The notes: generated by a model from the sequence alone, not told the origin. A DNA stretch of 64,000 bases from Calliphora vicina (GCF_958450345.1 NC_088782.1:115306046-115370045), one strand, 5' to 3'. Positions 1 to 11,285 are shown, counted from the stretch's first letter. A program made the numbers and translations.

Positions 1-393
1 TCCTTAGAAATACGGTATAGGTCTTTAGATCGACCAGTTTCACTGGCTATTTGGGCATCTCTGTCTAAATTGTCAGTGGAGAATCGCTTCCGTTTCTCCT
101 CTTGATATTTACGTTATTGGAATCATTTTGGTTTTAGCTTATTTCCAGGATTCTATTATTTGCCATGTCATTTTGGATATCGAGGGCTTATTGTTTTTAT
201 TTAGCATATCCCATTTCACTTTCAGCTGTTTCAGTGAATGCTAAAACATCTTTGCAATATAAATCAAAATAATTTATACAAAAATTTTGCCCAGTTCCGA
301 TTTTTAATGGAATTATATAGAGAAAGTGTTTTTACAAGCTTTATATAGAAAACTATTCCAATCTGTATAAATATTTTTGTTTTTCTTTTACAG
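1..393 (+). other. intron upstream of the cuticle-protein exon
   Basis: No coding frame is visible here. The stretch ends in a pyrimidine-rich run and a CAG acceptor at 391-393, directly before the RR-2 exon. It is therefore most likely the 3' part of an intron whose upstream exons lie outside the window. Confidence 0.6.
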
Positions 394-636
394 AATGATC
401 ATCCCCGCTATGCATTTGAATATGGCGTCAATGATCCCACAACCGGTGATATAAAACATCAGCGTGAGGAACGTGATGGTGATGTGGTGCGCGGCGAATA
501 TTCACTGGTGGAGCCAGATGGTAATGTGCGTACCGTCAAGTACTATGCCGATTGGGAAACTGGTTTCCATGCCGAAGTAATAAATAGTCGAGATTCCGTC
601 AAGACTCTTACTAAACGTACTGCCAGTAAATCATAA
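394..636 (+). CDS. RR-2 cuticular protein, 3' terminal exon (partial gene)
   Basis: This is the last coding exon of an arthropod cuticle structural protein. The exon opens in frame after a CAG acceptor and encodes 80 residues up to TAA at 634-636. It carries a nearly complete Rebers-Riddiford chitin-binding domain of the RR-2 type: [15 protein letters not shown] at the start, then [28 protein letters not shown], and GFHAEVI near the end. Proteins with this domain bind chitin fibres extracellularly and are typical of hard cuticle. A short tail rich in S, K and T follows. The signal peptide and N-terminal part are upstream of the window, so which Cpr gene this is cannot be decided. A GT at 638-639 and an AG at 702-703 could mark a small intron in the 3' UTR. 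Confidence 0.85.
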   Translation, partial: NDHPRYAFEYGVNDPTTGDIKHQREERDGDVVRGEYSLVEPDGNVRTVKYYADWETGFHAEVINSRDSVKTLTKRTASKS

Positions 637-1623
637 AGTAAGCAGTCTCTAACAAAACATTCATAATATAACAATAATAAATAAATTCTGTTTTATTTTG
701 CAGTTAAGTAGTCACCTTTAGATTCTCAATTATTTTTTCTTTAGCCATAGTAAAAAAGTCTCATTAATTCCATGGAGGATTTCCAAACAGTTTGCTGTTG
801 TTGTCTCTATTATATTGCATCCTAAGCCTGTCAATTCATTAAACATATTTCCTCATCATGATGTTTAGCAACAACTTTAACATGTTCACACCTACCCTAC
901 ATATATAGATATATAAAAACTGGCTACATTCCAGGCCTGAGAGGTATTTTTTTTTTTGAGAACATGCTCTACTCTTAACAGTCTTGTGCCGTTTCTATAA
1001 GTCCACTAGCATTTTGTTATTTTATTTATATTCATTTATACTTATGTCATTTTTCCATACAAATCGTATCTTATTTCCCGGGGGATTTACTTTTTTTATT
1101 GTATATTTTTCCAAATTTGGGCTTTTTAAAATTCTATTTTTGTATGTACATATATTTTTGAGTAAATTTGTTTGCATTTAAATCATTTAAAAAGAAAAAG
1201 AAGTAATAATTTGTTATGTGATAAATGAAAGTGTCATACATTATCATCTCTCTCTATATATATATTTTTTTTTATTTGTGTATAATTTAATAATTTTTTT
1301 CTCATGGTCTTTTTTTTTCTTAATTTTTGTAAATATTTTCTTAAGTTAAGAATTGTTAAAACTAAAAACGAATAAAAAACGAAATTAGATGTAAAATTAA
1401 GTTGTTTTCTTATATGGGGTCAGAGGTTAAATAACATATGAGATCTGTGATATTTCACTAAGTGTGGTAAGGGCATAGATAATTATACATAGAGAAGAGA
1501 CACTGCGTTTTGTCAAACAAAAATAACCCAAATCATATGTCTGATACAAATAAAATTAACTTTTTTTTCAAAATTTAAAAAAAAATTTTTTTTTTCAAAA
1601 TTGTTTTTTAATTTTTTTTCCAA
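637..1623 (+). other. 3' UTR and downstream flank of the cuticle gene
   Basis: AT-rich DNA without a credible coding frame. A possible 66-base 3' UTR intron lies at 638-703. AATAAA signals occur near 678 and, in a good sequence setting, at 1371-1376. Homopolymer T/A runs begin near 1561. Confidence 0.4.
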
Positions 1624-1721
1624 TTTTTATACCCTTCACCTTCGTGAGAAAGGTATATATAAGTTTGTCAATCCGTTTGTAATTTCCACAATATAATTTT
1701 CCGACCCTATAAAGTATATAT

Positions 1722-2312
1722 TGTTACGTTTTAACCTTTTCAAAACGCTGGTTTATTTCCTTTAAATAAACCTGATACTTTTGATTGCAAATAAAAGCCG
1801 TTTAGTAGTTTAAAAATTGTAACAACTCTTTATTTATTTAAAATGTACAACAACCACAGAATTAAATAGCCACTCAATGTTTTTTATACAGGTTTATAAA
1901 TTCTCAGAATTACAGACACAATTTATAATGTACACGAATTTACTTGAAAAACACAACACACTTTAAGGCACTCAGATGATGTTTATTCGAAAAGCGTCTC
2001 TGATCAACTCACTAACGACTGCAACCTCTGCCACTATTTATAACACTGCATTACCATCTAGAAAGCTCTTTAACTGTCTATAGGTTTCTAATACATACGC
2101 CATCTGTGGTGTACTTTCTACAATGTTCTTTAACTGAATATTCGAAATCGAATACAGCGTTGCCAACTTACGATCAAATCAACTGAAAGCTTTTATTTAA
2201 TAATGCCACAGATATGTTACAGTTTTACAGCACTGTTATTTGAAAGCATTATGCTACTTTTAAATCAGCCGTTAAAATCGTTATATTTGAATTCATGTAC
2301 AATTTCGTAACA
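1722..2312. mobile_element. solo LTR (Ty3/gypsy-like) inside the DINE-1-like element
   Basis: A 591-bp block begins TGTTACG and ends CGTAACA, so it has TG...CA termini inside a 7-bp inverted repeat. It is flanked on both sides by ATAT. Other copies of the host repeat run straight through this point, so an empty-site comparison supports insertion. No gag, pol or second LTR is present. A 4-bp duplication and a TGTTACG start fit insect gypsy-type LTR elements. Orientation is undecided. Confidence 0.75.
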
Positions 2313-2808
2313 ATATGTATATTCTGGATCCTTATAGATAGCGGAGTCGATTAAGCCATGTCCGTCTGTCTGTTGAAATCAATTTTCTGAAGACCCCAGA
2401 TATCTTCGGGATCCAAATCTTCAATAATTCTATCAGACATGCTTTCGAGAAGTTTCCTATTTAAATTCAGCAAAATCGGTCCACAAATGGCTAAGATATG
2501 AGGAAAAAACCAGGACAACCTCGATTTTTGACCTATTTTTGACCTATATCTGGAGTACTAAGACATTAATATAGACAATATGGATATCTAATGATAGATA
2601 TTTCATCTTTGCAGCGACAATAGTAAGTTGGACCTACAATGGTTCAAAATCAAAAAAAATATTTTTTAACCCGAATTTTTTTTTAAAAAAAAAAAAAAAG
2701 AAATTGAAAAACCAAAAAAAAATTTAAAAAAACTTTAAAATTTAAAAAAAAAAAATTTAAATTTAAAAAAAATGTTTCAAAAACTTAAAAAAAACTGAAA
2801 AAAAATAA

Positions 2809-3494
2809 ATTTTTATACCCTACACCACCATAGTGGGGAGGAAGTATACCGATCGACTTAGAATCACTTTCTGAGTCGATTAAACGATGTCCGTCCGCCT
2901 GGTCGGCTGGCTGGCTGTCCATGTAAACCTTGTGCGCAGAGTGCAGGTCGCAATTTTGAAGATATTTCGATGAAATATGGTACATATTATTTTTTCGGCT
3001 CAAGGACCAAGCCTATTGAAACTGACTGAAATCGGTCCATTATTTCACCTAGCCCCCATACAAATGTCCTTCCGAAATTGGACTTTATCGGTCATAAATG
3101 GTTAATTTATATATGTATCTCCACAAATTCCGCTCCAAATAAGTTTTATATACACAAAATTCATGTCACCAAATTTTGTTACGATCGGTCCATAATTAGT
3201 CATAGCTCCCATACAGAGCCGCTTCCGAAAATCACTTTAACGTGCATAAATCCCTTAACGTTGGTATACTCACAAAATTTAACATAGTAAATTTTCATGT
3301 AGACATAAATCACACGACCTAATTTCATGGTGATCGGTCCATAATTGGTCATAGCCCCCATATAAGACCCACTTCCGAAAATCACTCAAAAATATAAATT
3401 ATTGAAATTTTAAAAGAATAATGTTTTTGCTCTTTTACTTAGTGTAGGGTATTATATGGTCGGGCTTGACCGACCATACTTTCATACTTGTTTT
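2809..3494 (+). mobile_element. second DINE-1-like subfamily copy
   Basis: Starts TTTTTATACCCTACACCACC and ends with GTGTAGGGTATTA, the hairpin GGTCGGGCTTGACCGACC and ATACTTGTTTT. The subterminal inverted motifs ATACCCTACAC/GTGTAGGGTAT mirror those of the first subfamily (ATACCCTTCAC/GTGAAGGGTAT). It also has the CGATTAAACGATGTCCGTCC box. It interrupts the element at 1624-3582, so it is younger. A fragment of the same subfamily lies near 54.7 kb. Confidence 0.6.
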
Positions 3495-3597
3495 ACTTAA
3501 AAATATTTAAAACTTTTATTTTGAAGTATAATTTGGTGAAGGGTATATAAGATTCGGCACCGCCGAATATAGCTCTCTTTACACTAACTCTCTCTCT

Positions 3598-3985
3598 TTT
3601 GACAAACAATTGTTTTTGGTGAAAACAAAATTCGGTTTCAAAAATATTTTTCCTGATTTTGACGCATTACAGGTCCAACTTACTATAGCCATATAAACAT
3701 CCATATTGTCTATATTAATTACTAAATAATCCAGATTTAGATCAAAAATTGAGGTCGTCCCGGTTTTTTCCTTATATCTCAGCCATTTGTGGCCCGATTT
3801 TAAACAGTAATCGAGCCGGCAGAATTCCCGATACATTGTTTGTAAGTTATTTGGGGGCTACGGAAAGTTGATTTCAACATACAGTCGGGCAGACGGCTAT
3901 ATCCACTCCGTTATTTATAACTATCCAGAATATATATACTTTGTGGGGTCGCAAATGAAAAATGTAGAAATTACAAACGGAAATA
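3598..3985 (-). mobile_element. decayed DINE-1-like copy
   Basis: Reverse-orientation remnant with recognisable AGGTCCAACTTACTATAG, TGTCTATATTAAT, CAGACGG and CCAGAATATATATACTTTG segments. It shows many substitutions relative to the copies at 24.1 and 61.0 kb and lacks clean ends. Confidence 0.5.
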
Positions 3986-4363
3986 ACCAACAACTCATGA
4001 TAAATCGAAAAATTCGCGATCAATTTTGATATTGAAAGACTACTCCCTGTAAAGATGAAACGTACAAGAATTTGGCAACAAAACATGTTGCCATTCGAAA
4101 TCGAAATAAATTTCGAATGCTTCTCAGCTTTCTAGTAAAAACATGATCGTAATCGAATGTCATCAAAATTAATTTCAATACATTTTATTCCATATCGAAT
4201 AAGGGAAACCCAAAAATAAAAATAGAAACTCTCGAATAAGTATTCGATCGTATACGAATGCGAGAATTAGCCCCCAGATCTACTGCTGCTTAGCAGAGTC
4301 TTTAGTCGCTTTGGATTCGCATTCGGGTCAGTTACTTTACTAGCTACCTAGCTACCAGCTACC
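3986..4363. other. intergenic DNA, possible left edge of an old composite repeat
   Basis: No gene. Around 4180-4290 there is a motif group (CGAATAAGGGAA, CGTATACGAATGCGA, AATTAGC, CCCCAGATCTAC) that recurs near 7190-7395. The pair may be the edges of one degraded element spanning about 4.1-7.4 kb. Confidence 0.3.
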
Positions 4364-4778
4364 AGATCGAGCTCTTTTTCTTGATTAAACGCTTATTAGC
4401 CAAATTATTTACGAATTTAGATATTTTTTGGTCAGAAATATGAGTGATCACAGATCGAGCTCCTTTTCTTGATTAAATGCTTATTGGCCAAGTTACTATC
4501 GAATTTAGATATTTTGAGTTTTTATATAAAAAATCATTTTTTTTTTTTGTCAGAAATTTGAGTGATCACAATCGAGCTCCTTTTGTTGATTAAACGCTTA
4601 TTGGCCAAGTTATTAGCGAATTTAGATATTTTGAGTTTTTATACAAAAAATCGATTTTTGTTCAGAAATATGAGTGATCACATATCGAGCTCATTTTCTT
4701 GATTAAACGCTTATTGGCCAAGTTATTAGCGAATTTAGATATTTTGAGTTTTTATATAAAAAATCGATTTTTGGTCAG
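4364..4778. repeat. four imperfect tandem copies of a roughly 115-bp unit
   Basis: Each unit contains ATCGAGCTC, TTGATTAAACGCTTATTGGC, AATTTAGATATTTTGAG and ends with GTCAGAAATATGAGTGATCA. Copies start near 4364, 4453, 4571 and 4684. The first is shorter, about 88 bp. The following text, CAACAGACAGACGTACGG, suggests the array sits in a transposon remnant. Confidence 0.7.
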
Positions 4779-5344
4779 TTTGGACCCCATCGTGTTTTCA
4801 ACAGACAGACGTACGGAAATACCTAGATTGTCTTATAATAAATATAAAGAATATAAATAAATTTGAAAAAATAATCAGTACTTTTTTTTATAAACTTATG
4901 CGAAAAATATTAGATTTGTTACAAACGGAATGACAAACCCCAATATATTTTATGGTACGTATAGAAATGTGTAAATTAAAGAAGTTAAAAATATTTCATG
5001 TATACTTTTAGGAGTAACAAATAGCATTGTATTAAAAAGTAAATTGTAAGTTGCGCCTTAAGGTATGTGAAGTTTTTGTAGCAAAATCTTTTTACGAAAG
5101 CTGAAGAAGCAAAACCAAAACATTTCAAAATTAAACAGTATTATTTTCACTTTCGTAAAATGTCTGTGAAAAACCTGATTATTTAAATAAAATGAACAAA
5201 CTAATTTATCCACTTTTTCTTACCCCCATTAACATAACTCAGGAGAGAAATTTATCCACCTGATATATTTAACAACGTGAACTTGTCATGGTATTGCGAT
5301 GTAATGGATCCTACACATATCTTTGTATGTTTTCCTTAAATATC
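4779..5344. other. AT-rich intergenic DNA
   Basis: I see no gene, clean repeat or inverted termini here. It separates the tandem repeat from the LINE relic. Confidence 0.3.
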
Positions 5345-5640
5345 CTACTTTACATACCTCGGGTGAGGGCTCCAGCTGTGTGATGTTGAAGCAAGGATGA
5401 CTCCTCCGATGACAACCCTGGAGAAACTGTTTGAACAACATGACGTTGTGTTCCTTTACTAGCAGAATCTACGTTGCATCGTGTATATGGTTATCCTAGG
5501 TAATTTGCATGTAGTCTGTGACAGTCCTTAACGCAGCATTTTGTCAGCTCCTGGAGCAGCATAGTTGACCACTAACCGACCAATCGTCTTGCAGGTAGCC
5601 AACAAGGTTTTTTTATCCACCCCAAGTGCTGCCGGCTAGC
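5345..5640 (-). pseudogene. relic of a Jockey/I-type LINE reverse transcriptase C-terminus
   Basis: On the minus strand one frame reads GVDKKTLLATCKTIGRLVV and then NYAAP, the conserved 'TYKAIGRSVVNYAAPVW' region that follows the catalytic RT domain in insect non-LTR elements. After frameshifts another frame reads HNVMLFKQFLQGCHRRSHPC, the downstream 'KQFLLxCHRRSHP' block. Stops and indels rule out function. No endonuclease or catalytic YADD motif remains in the window near it. Confidence 0.65.
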
Positions 5641-7784
5641 GATTTGGAATTCTTATTTCTACTTCACAATCATGTTGTTGTAACAATTTTCTAATGCGGG
5701 AATTTCTGCACCAAGGTGCAGGTCTAGACTGTGCTAATTCTACTAGGTTGTTAGATAAATCCATTGGACAAGGTTAACTGAATTGGCTGGTCGTCAGTTG
5801 AACATGTGGAGAACCTGACCAAAATTCGAGAATAAATTTGGAACGCCTCGGTCAATGCGGTAAGAGAATGAATTAAATCTGCTGTTCCATACCAACCTTA
5901 GTTGTTTTCCGCTGCAGTTTTTCCTCTATAGTACGACAATCATTCCCAAGACTATCGGCTCATGGAACCAAATTGACGTCACACAGAGGTTTAGAAATAT
6001 TTTGTTTAAATAATTCGGTGAACTATTGAAGATATTGTTACGAAATTTCACATGATTGGAGCAGAGTTGATTTACAGTTGATCAGCTTCCTAGGGGTAAT
6101 GGCGGCCAGTGCGTGACTTTTTTTTTTAAAAATCGCCAAAAATCCATTTATGATCCGAATGTGCTGAAATTTAAAATATAAATTGTTCTTGAGAAGATCT
6201 ACAAAAAATGCATACATGTGTAGGTTATCTCTTTTAGTTGAAGAGATGTTTAGGGGTATTTATTTCTTTTAATTTGGCTCGATATTTTTTTGTTTTTCAA
6301 GATATGGTGGACCTATGGAGGGTCGAATTTTTTTAAATATCTGCATATTTAGACGAGATAACTGCAAATAATAAAAAATTGGTAACAGTTATCTCGTCCC
6401 TATAAAAAGCTACACGTATCCAAAGTTGGAAAATGTAAAAAGGGACTTCTCAAAAAAGTCCCTTTTTGTTTTTTCTTTTATAGAAACAAATGTTCTTCGG
6501 GACTATATAAAATGTTTATGTGATCCGTAAGGAGAACTTAATGGAAAAGCTTGTAAAGTAAAATTTGGCTCAATAAAAGGGACGTAGTATCCCATAGACC
6601 AATACAAACTTGGACGATTTTTTAAAAAAAGCTGAATTATATATTAGGCTATAGTAAGTTGGACATACTATGGGTCAAAATCGAGAAAAATAATTTTTAA
6701 CCCGATTTTTTTTTTTTGTTTTATCTCAAACATTATTTTCAAAAATTCTTTTTCCAAAATTTTTTTTTTAAAAATTAAAAAAAGATTTTAAAAAAATTTG
6801 GAAAAAACTTTTAAAAAAAATAACTTCCGGTGAATTTTTATTCATAATTGGGCTGATTGTTAGTGAAAAATTATTAGTGCCTGGAAGTTATTTTAAAAAA
6901 ATTTGAAAAAAATGACAAAAAAGTTGACCATAAATCTAAAAAAAAAAATTGTTTGGTGGACTCTTATATATTATTGCCATATATAGCTAAGCGGTATTAC
7001 CAAGTCTGAATTAGCTATTGGGCAAAATCAGATTGATTACACCTTTTTTAGGGCCCACTGATTTTCTGAATCTTTAGAGGTACATAAAACAAAATTTGTC
7101 ACCAAAATCGCCAAATTTTACTACCCTTTGGTAGTAGAGTCGAACCTATACTGTTTTTTACACTGTGTTACCAAATGCATCCATATAAATTTTATATATT
7201 TTATTCGATATCAAATAAGGGAATTGAATTTCAAAAATAAAACGCTCGTATACGAATGCGAAAATTAGCGCACCTGTGCGGTTACTGAGTAACACAATCC
7301 GAAAACGAAAATGTTCAAAAATTTGTTCTAAATACATTGTAATTCAAAAAGATTTCCTTTCGAATCGAATCGGGAGTAACCCCCCTGATCTACCACCCTG
7401 CTAATTTGAGTACCAATTGTTCAACATGGCTCTGAATTGAGAGCAAATACTTTTAGTTGTAAGATTTGAACTAAATGTTAGAACTAGGACGCCTTTACTT
7501 CCTATATAAATTAAACTTTATTCGCCAATAATTTTGCAAAAATGCACTAAAACGAAAGAAAGTTCCTTTTAAGATCAGTCATATTTTTAAAGGTGATCTT
7601 AACCCCGATCTTATCAATAAAAATATCCTATTTTCCCCCGAATAAATAAATAAAAAACACCTTTAAATATAATTGTTTTTTTTTAGTTTTTATATATTTT
7701 GTCCAACATTTTTTGTGGGTAAAATTAGGTTTTTATAGTTTTTTTTTTAATAAAATAAAAAAACACATCTTACTTTTTAATTAT
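5641..7784. other. intergenic DNA with a DINE-1-like fragment
   Basis: No gene is supported. A + strand DINE-1-like tail fragment (TAGTAAGTTGGAC, GGGTCAAAATCG and A/T runs) lies at about 6648-6830. The motif group shared with 4180-4290 occurs at 7190-7395. The last part, from about 7500, is probably the 3' UTR and downstream flank of RpS4, with an AATAAA (minus strand) near 7508-7513. Confidence 0.35.
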
Positions 7785-10528
7785 TTAATGGGTTTTGGCG
7801 GCCAAACGCTTGTCACGTTCTTCAGCAATGCTCAATTTAACACCCTTGCCCTTAGGCAAACTAATGTAAGGCTTGTTGCCCTTGCCAATGATGAAGACAT
7901 TGGTCAAACGGGTAGCGAATACATGACCTTGAGTATCCTTAACATGGACAATGTCGAAGGAGCCGGGATGTCTTTCACGGTTGACAACGGTACCGACACG
8001 ACCCAAATTTCTACCTCCAGTGATCATGCACAAGTTGCCTGTAAATTATTAAAGAAAAAAAGCCAAGTTAGTTAAATTTGTTTATATAAAATAAAATTAA
8101 ATAAAATTTAGGATTTAAAAATGTAATTGAACTAAAATGTTATGACAGTATCATTTAAAAGACAAAGCCATGACCGTGTTACAAAAATTGCTTTTGGCTT
8201 GCTGTTGATCCCTGTAAATGTGGTTTTTTATAATCATTATACAAAGTCTTCGATGAAGCCAATAGAAATTACTTAGTAGTAATACTTCTTTTGTTATTGT
8301 TTGTTATAAAAAAAAATGTATTCAAACTTACCGGAATCGAACTTGATGTAATCGGTGATCTTGCCGGTGGCAATATCAACTTGAACGGTATCGTTGGCCT
8401 TGATCAAAGGATCGGGGTAACGGATGGTGCGACCGTCGTGGGTAACAACGAATGGTACACCCTTGGCGCCCAATTGTGTCTTGCGGACCTTGCACAATTT
8501 GTACTAGAAATAACAGAAAAATAATAATAAATAAATGATTTTGATTTAATTTAGCTGAAAGCAATATCTTTAAAGAGTTATTGGCAGGGGAGAAGTTTAT
8601 TTCCTTAAAGAATTTAAAATGCCGATGACATTTTAAATTTGTAATTGAACGTAAATGTTATTGCAGTATCTGGTAAAATGATAAAGCAAAGACCGTCGTT
8701 ACAAAAATTGCTTTAGGCTCACTTTTGATCTATGAAAATGTGGTTAATTGTATTCATTTACATAGTCTTCGATAGAGCCAAACTTGGATATTTATACTCT
8801 CGGTTTACGAATGAAAATAACCCTTATTATGACTGGGAAGTCGATTGTACATTTTTTTACAACTACAACACAAAATATATAACAAATCAACTGGTTTTGG
8901 ACTGCGACACTCACAATAAGACGGAATATTCCCATAATTGTTTTCAAATCATGCATATATCCGATAGAAATCGATCGGTTTCAAAACTCTACCTTATACG
9001 AAAACACTGAATCAGCTTTATCGTGTAAGGCCAGTCGCAATAGACAGTTGATAAAGTCTAATCCCTATCTTACTTATTATTTTAATCAAGTACTCTATTT
9101 TTTAAAGCTCTACTTTTAAAAATGATCCTTGAAATTCTAAATTCTCTGAGTATTTAAATCCTATATCAGTTTTTTATTAATTTTGTAATTGAACGTAAAT
9201 GTTATTGCTGTATCTGGGAAATGATAAAGCAAAGACCGTCGTTACAAAAATTGCTTTTAGGCTCTTTTCTAATTAAAATATCCACACTATAATGAATCAA
9301 AAATCAATAAATGTGGTGTTGAAAAGCCCATGAAACATTTAAAATTAAAAGGTTTACAAAATGTTCCTATTTTCTACTCTTAAATTATTATATAAAAAGA
9401 AGTTCTAGAATTTAAGATTCTCCGCAAAACAGTTGACTTCTTGATTTGAGGAACCAATACTTTGGCTAATTTCTCCTGTTAACTCCAAATGTAAAACTTC
9501 TATCAAATCCCAAAACTTTCGCTACAAAGAAACCCCAGCTTAAATTTTCTCTCAATTCTGCAGTGTTTTTTAAATCCAGACTTTAAACTACAAAATTTGT
9601 TTTACAATTCCTTTTTAGATTCTCAAAATCCTAAAAAATACAAAGAACTTTCAATTAAACTAAACTCCAAACTATTTCCACTACTTCTCCCCTCTTTCAC
9701 TTTAACAAACATATTCATAAAATACTTACGGCAGCTTCTTCTTGGGAGATACGGTGAATGGTGAAACGACCTTTAACGTCATAGACCAAACGGAAGAATT
9801 CACCGGTCTTTTCAATGGTGATGACATCTAAAACACAAGATAAAAACCATTATTAATAACTCCGTTACACTTCAACTTAACACAAAATAAAAAAAATACA
9901 TCAAAACCAATTGATAACTTACCCATGAAACCAGCTGGGAAGGTAGGGTCAGTGCGTACCTTACCGTCGACCTTAATCAAACGCTGCATAACAATTTTGG
10001 TTACTTCAGCACCATTCAAGGCGTACTTCAAACGATTTCTCAAGAAAATCATCAAAGGCAACGATTCACGCAATTTGTGTGGACCGGTGGATGGACGGGG
10101 AGCGAAAACTCCTCCCAATTTGTCCAACATCCATGCCTTGGGGGCGGCTAAACGTTTCAAATGCTTCTTAGGACCTCGCGCCTAAATTCACATATTTTTT
10201 CAAAAATAAATAAATATTCATTAGTTTCTTTATAAACACTTTTATTTTATTAAATTATTTCATTATAAAAAAATCACTGCCATCTTTTAATTTTTTTAAA
10301 ACACTTTTTAACACTCATTTGTTTATGCTTTCTTGGCCATAAACAATATTTTTATATTTTCTTAAATTATCGTTGTTTTTCATCGTAATTTCTTTGAAAT
10401 ATTTACATTTTCTCTTAGCAAGTATTGCACTTTAGTTGTATTTTCACTTAATTTTACACATTTTTCTTGTTTTCTTTTGGATGGCAATGAATTTTAACAC
10501 AATCCAAAATTTTGGTAGAACCTACCAT
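7785..10528 (-). CDS. RpS4: 40S ribosomal protein S4 (eS4), five coding exons
   Basis: Complete gene for a 261-residue small-subunit ribosomal protein that binds rRNA in the cytoplasmic 40S particle. Coding exons on the minus strand: 10528-10526 (ATG only), 10181-9923, 9827-9730, 8503-8332 and 8038-7785, totalling 786 bases. All introns are GT-AG and the phases match. The protein starts [20 protein letters not shown] and ends KRLAAKTH. Landmarks are the S4-type RNA-binding stretch around [19 protein letters not shown], the central domain ([24 protein letters not shown]) and a KOW-like segment [15 protein letters not shown]. Length equals that of fly eS4. The initiation codon abuts the first donor (ATG|GTAGGT), common in fly ribosomal protein genes. 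Introns 3 and 4 carry snoRNA-like copies, so the gene is probably also a snoRNA host. Its leader has a TOP tract. Confidence 0.97.
8119..8260 (-). ncRNA. H/ACA-like snoRNA candidate, copy C, in RpS4 intron 4
   Basis: On the minus strand this 142-base segment opens GGCTTCATCG, which pairs with CAAGCC about 60 bases later to close a 5' hairpin. An ANANNA-type hinge (AAAGCA) follows, then a second domain, and the segment ends with TTACA three bases before the 3' edge. Two related segments lie in the neighbouring intron. Length, hinge and terminal ACA fit an H/ACA RNA guiding pseudouridylation. The 3' hairpin and target were not resolved. It is sense with its host and would be released by splicing. 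Confidence 0.55.
8637..8779 (-). ncRNA. H/ACA-like snoRNA candidate, copy B, in RpS4 intron 3
   Basis: Same architecture as the copy at 8119-8260, 143 bases. The 5' hairpin closes with GGCTC/GAGCC where copy C has GGCTT/AAGCC, a compensatory change. The hinge region is TAAAGCAAT and the 3' end is AATTACA plus three bases. The block GCAATTTTTGTAACGACGG is identical to the third copy and nearly so in copy C, so the 3' domain is the most conserved part. Confidence 0.6.
9181..9329 (-). ncRNA. H/ACA-like snoRNA candidate, copy A, in RpS4 intron 3
   Basis: Third copy, 149 bases. The 5' hairpin closes with GGGCTTTTC pairing GAAAAGAGCC. The loop side has diverged strongly from the other two copies, but the stem is kept. 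The 3' half (AAAAGCAATTTTTGTAACG to CAATTACA) matches copy B almost base for base. It lies in the same intron as copy B, about 400 bases upstream in transcript order. Confidence 0.55.
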
Positions 10529-10540
10529 CTTGTAAGATAC

Positions 10541-10558
10541 GAAAAAAAGGAAAGGAAG
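10541..10558 (-). promoter_or_regulatory. 5' terminal oligopyrimidine (TOP) tract of RpS4
   Basis: On the minus strand an uninterrupted 18-base pyrimidine run, CTTCCTTTCCTTTTTTTC, lies 12 bases before the ATG. TOP tracts mark transcription starts of ribosomal protein genes and confer growth-dependent translation. The start is inferred to be at or just before its first C, near 10558; no TATA box is evident. Confidence 0.65.
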
Positions 10559-11045
10559 ATGGCCGGATGTCGCTTTATTTGACACATAATTTGACAGTTG
10601 TTTACCAATTATTGTTCACTGGCTATTGTTGACATATGTCAGTTGTTTGGCAGGGCGACATCTGGTTGTGCAGTTATTTTCGTGCAGGGTTGTATTTAGT
10701 GCTAGCGGGGTTGGCAACCACTAGTAAATAGTGTTCATGTAGTGCTAGTCACCGCTAGATGGTGTTAAAATGATTTACAAATTGTAATAAACTTTCAACA
10801 AGTATTTGAAATTTTGTAGTTTTTCGTTTAAGTACAAAATTTGAACGATTGGAATGAGAATCTCAACAACATCTACTAGGCCATTTACTTTTACTGGATA
10901 TATCACAGGCTTAATAAAAATTACCTATTGCTTTTGCAACAGTAACTTTTCTATAGAAAAATATTACGAGTTTTTCTTAAAAGAAAAATTTCTTTGACAT
11001 ACTGATATTTTCATCCCGAAATTAATACATTTCATCAAATTCGTG
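10559..11045. other. RpS4 upstream flank and intergenic DNA
   Basis: Contains the presumed RpS4 promoter. A short repeated phrase GTGCTAG recurs around 10700-10760. No gene is visible. Confidence 0.3.
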
Positions 11046-11285
11046 AGGGTTTAGGTACAGAAATTGATTAAAAATGTTAAAAAAACATGTAATTACAAAG
11101 AAATGTCAATTCCACTTTGAAAACTGAAAGTGGTTTCGTTTTGCTTTTTCTGAAGAGTTTTAGGTACAGAAATTGATTAAAAATTTTAGAAAAACAAAAA
11201 ATTACAAAGAAATATCAAACTTTGAAAACTGAAAGTGGTTTCATTACGAAAAAATTGTTCGTTTTTCTTTTTCTGAAGAGGCATG
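11046..11285. repeat. tandem pair of a roughly 115-bp unit
   Basis: Two adjacent units contain TTTAGGTACAGAAATTGATT, ATTACAAAGAAAT, TTTGAAAACTGAAAGTGG and TTTTTCTGAAGAG. A reverse-complement relative (CCACTTTCAGTTTTTAAAG, AATAAATTTCTGTACC) lies at about 54.9-55.0 kb, so this is a dispersed element, not only a local duplication. Confidence 0.6.

Larger units (their letters stand above)
1624..3582 (+). mobile_element. DINE-1/INE-1-like element, split by two later insertions
   Basis: The left end carries the hairpin ACCTTCGTGAGAAAGGT and the core CGACCCTATAAAGTATATAT. After the solo LTR at 1722-2312 the core resumes with GGATCC, a GCGGAGTCGATTAAGCCATG box and GTCCGTCTGTCTG. The right end, after the insertion at 2809-3494, has the small hairpin ATTCGGC/GCCGAAT and AGCTCTCTT. 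The order of core, GTCTGTC microsatellite and 3' hairpin is that of the Drosophila DINE-1/INE-1 (Helentron-related) nonautonomous family; assignment is from memory of that family. Other copies lie at 3.6, 6.6, 24.1, 32.6, 38.3, 61.0 and 63.9 kb. Confidence 0.65.

Noticed and set aside
7713..8075. 120-codon + strand frame over the end of RpS4
   Set aside because: Antisense shadow of the last RpS4 exon, whose minus-strand product is unmistakable.
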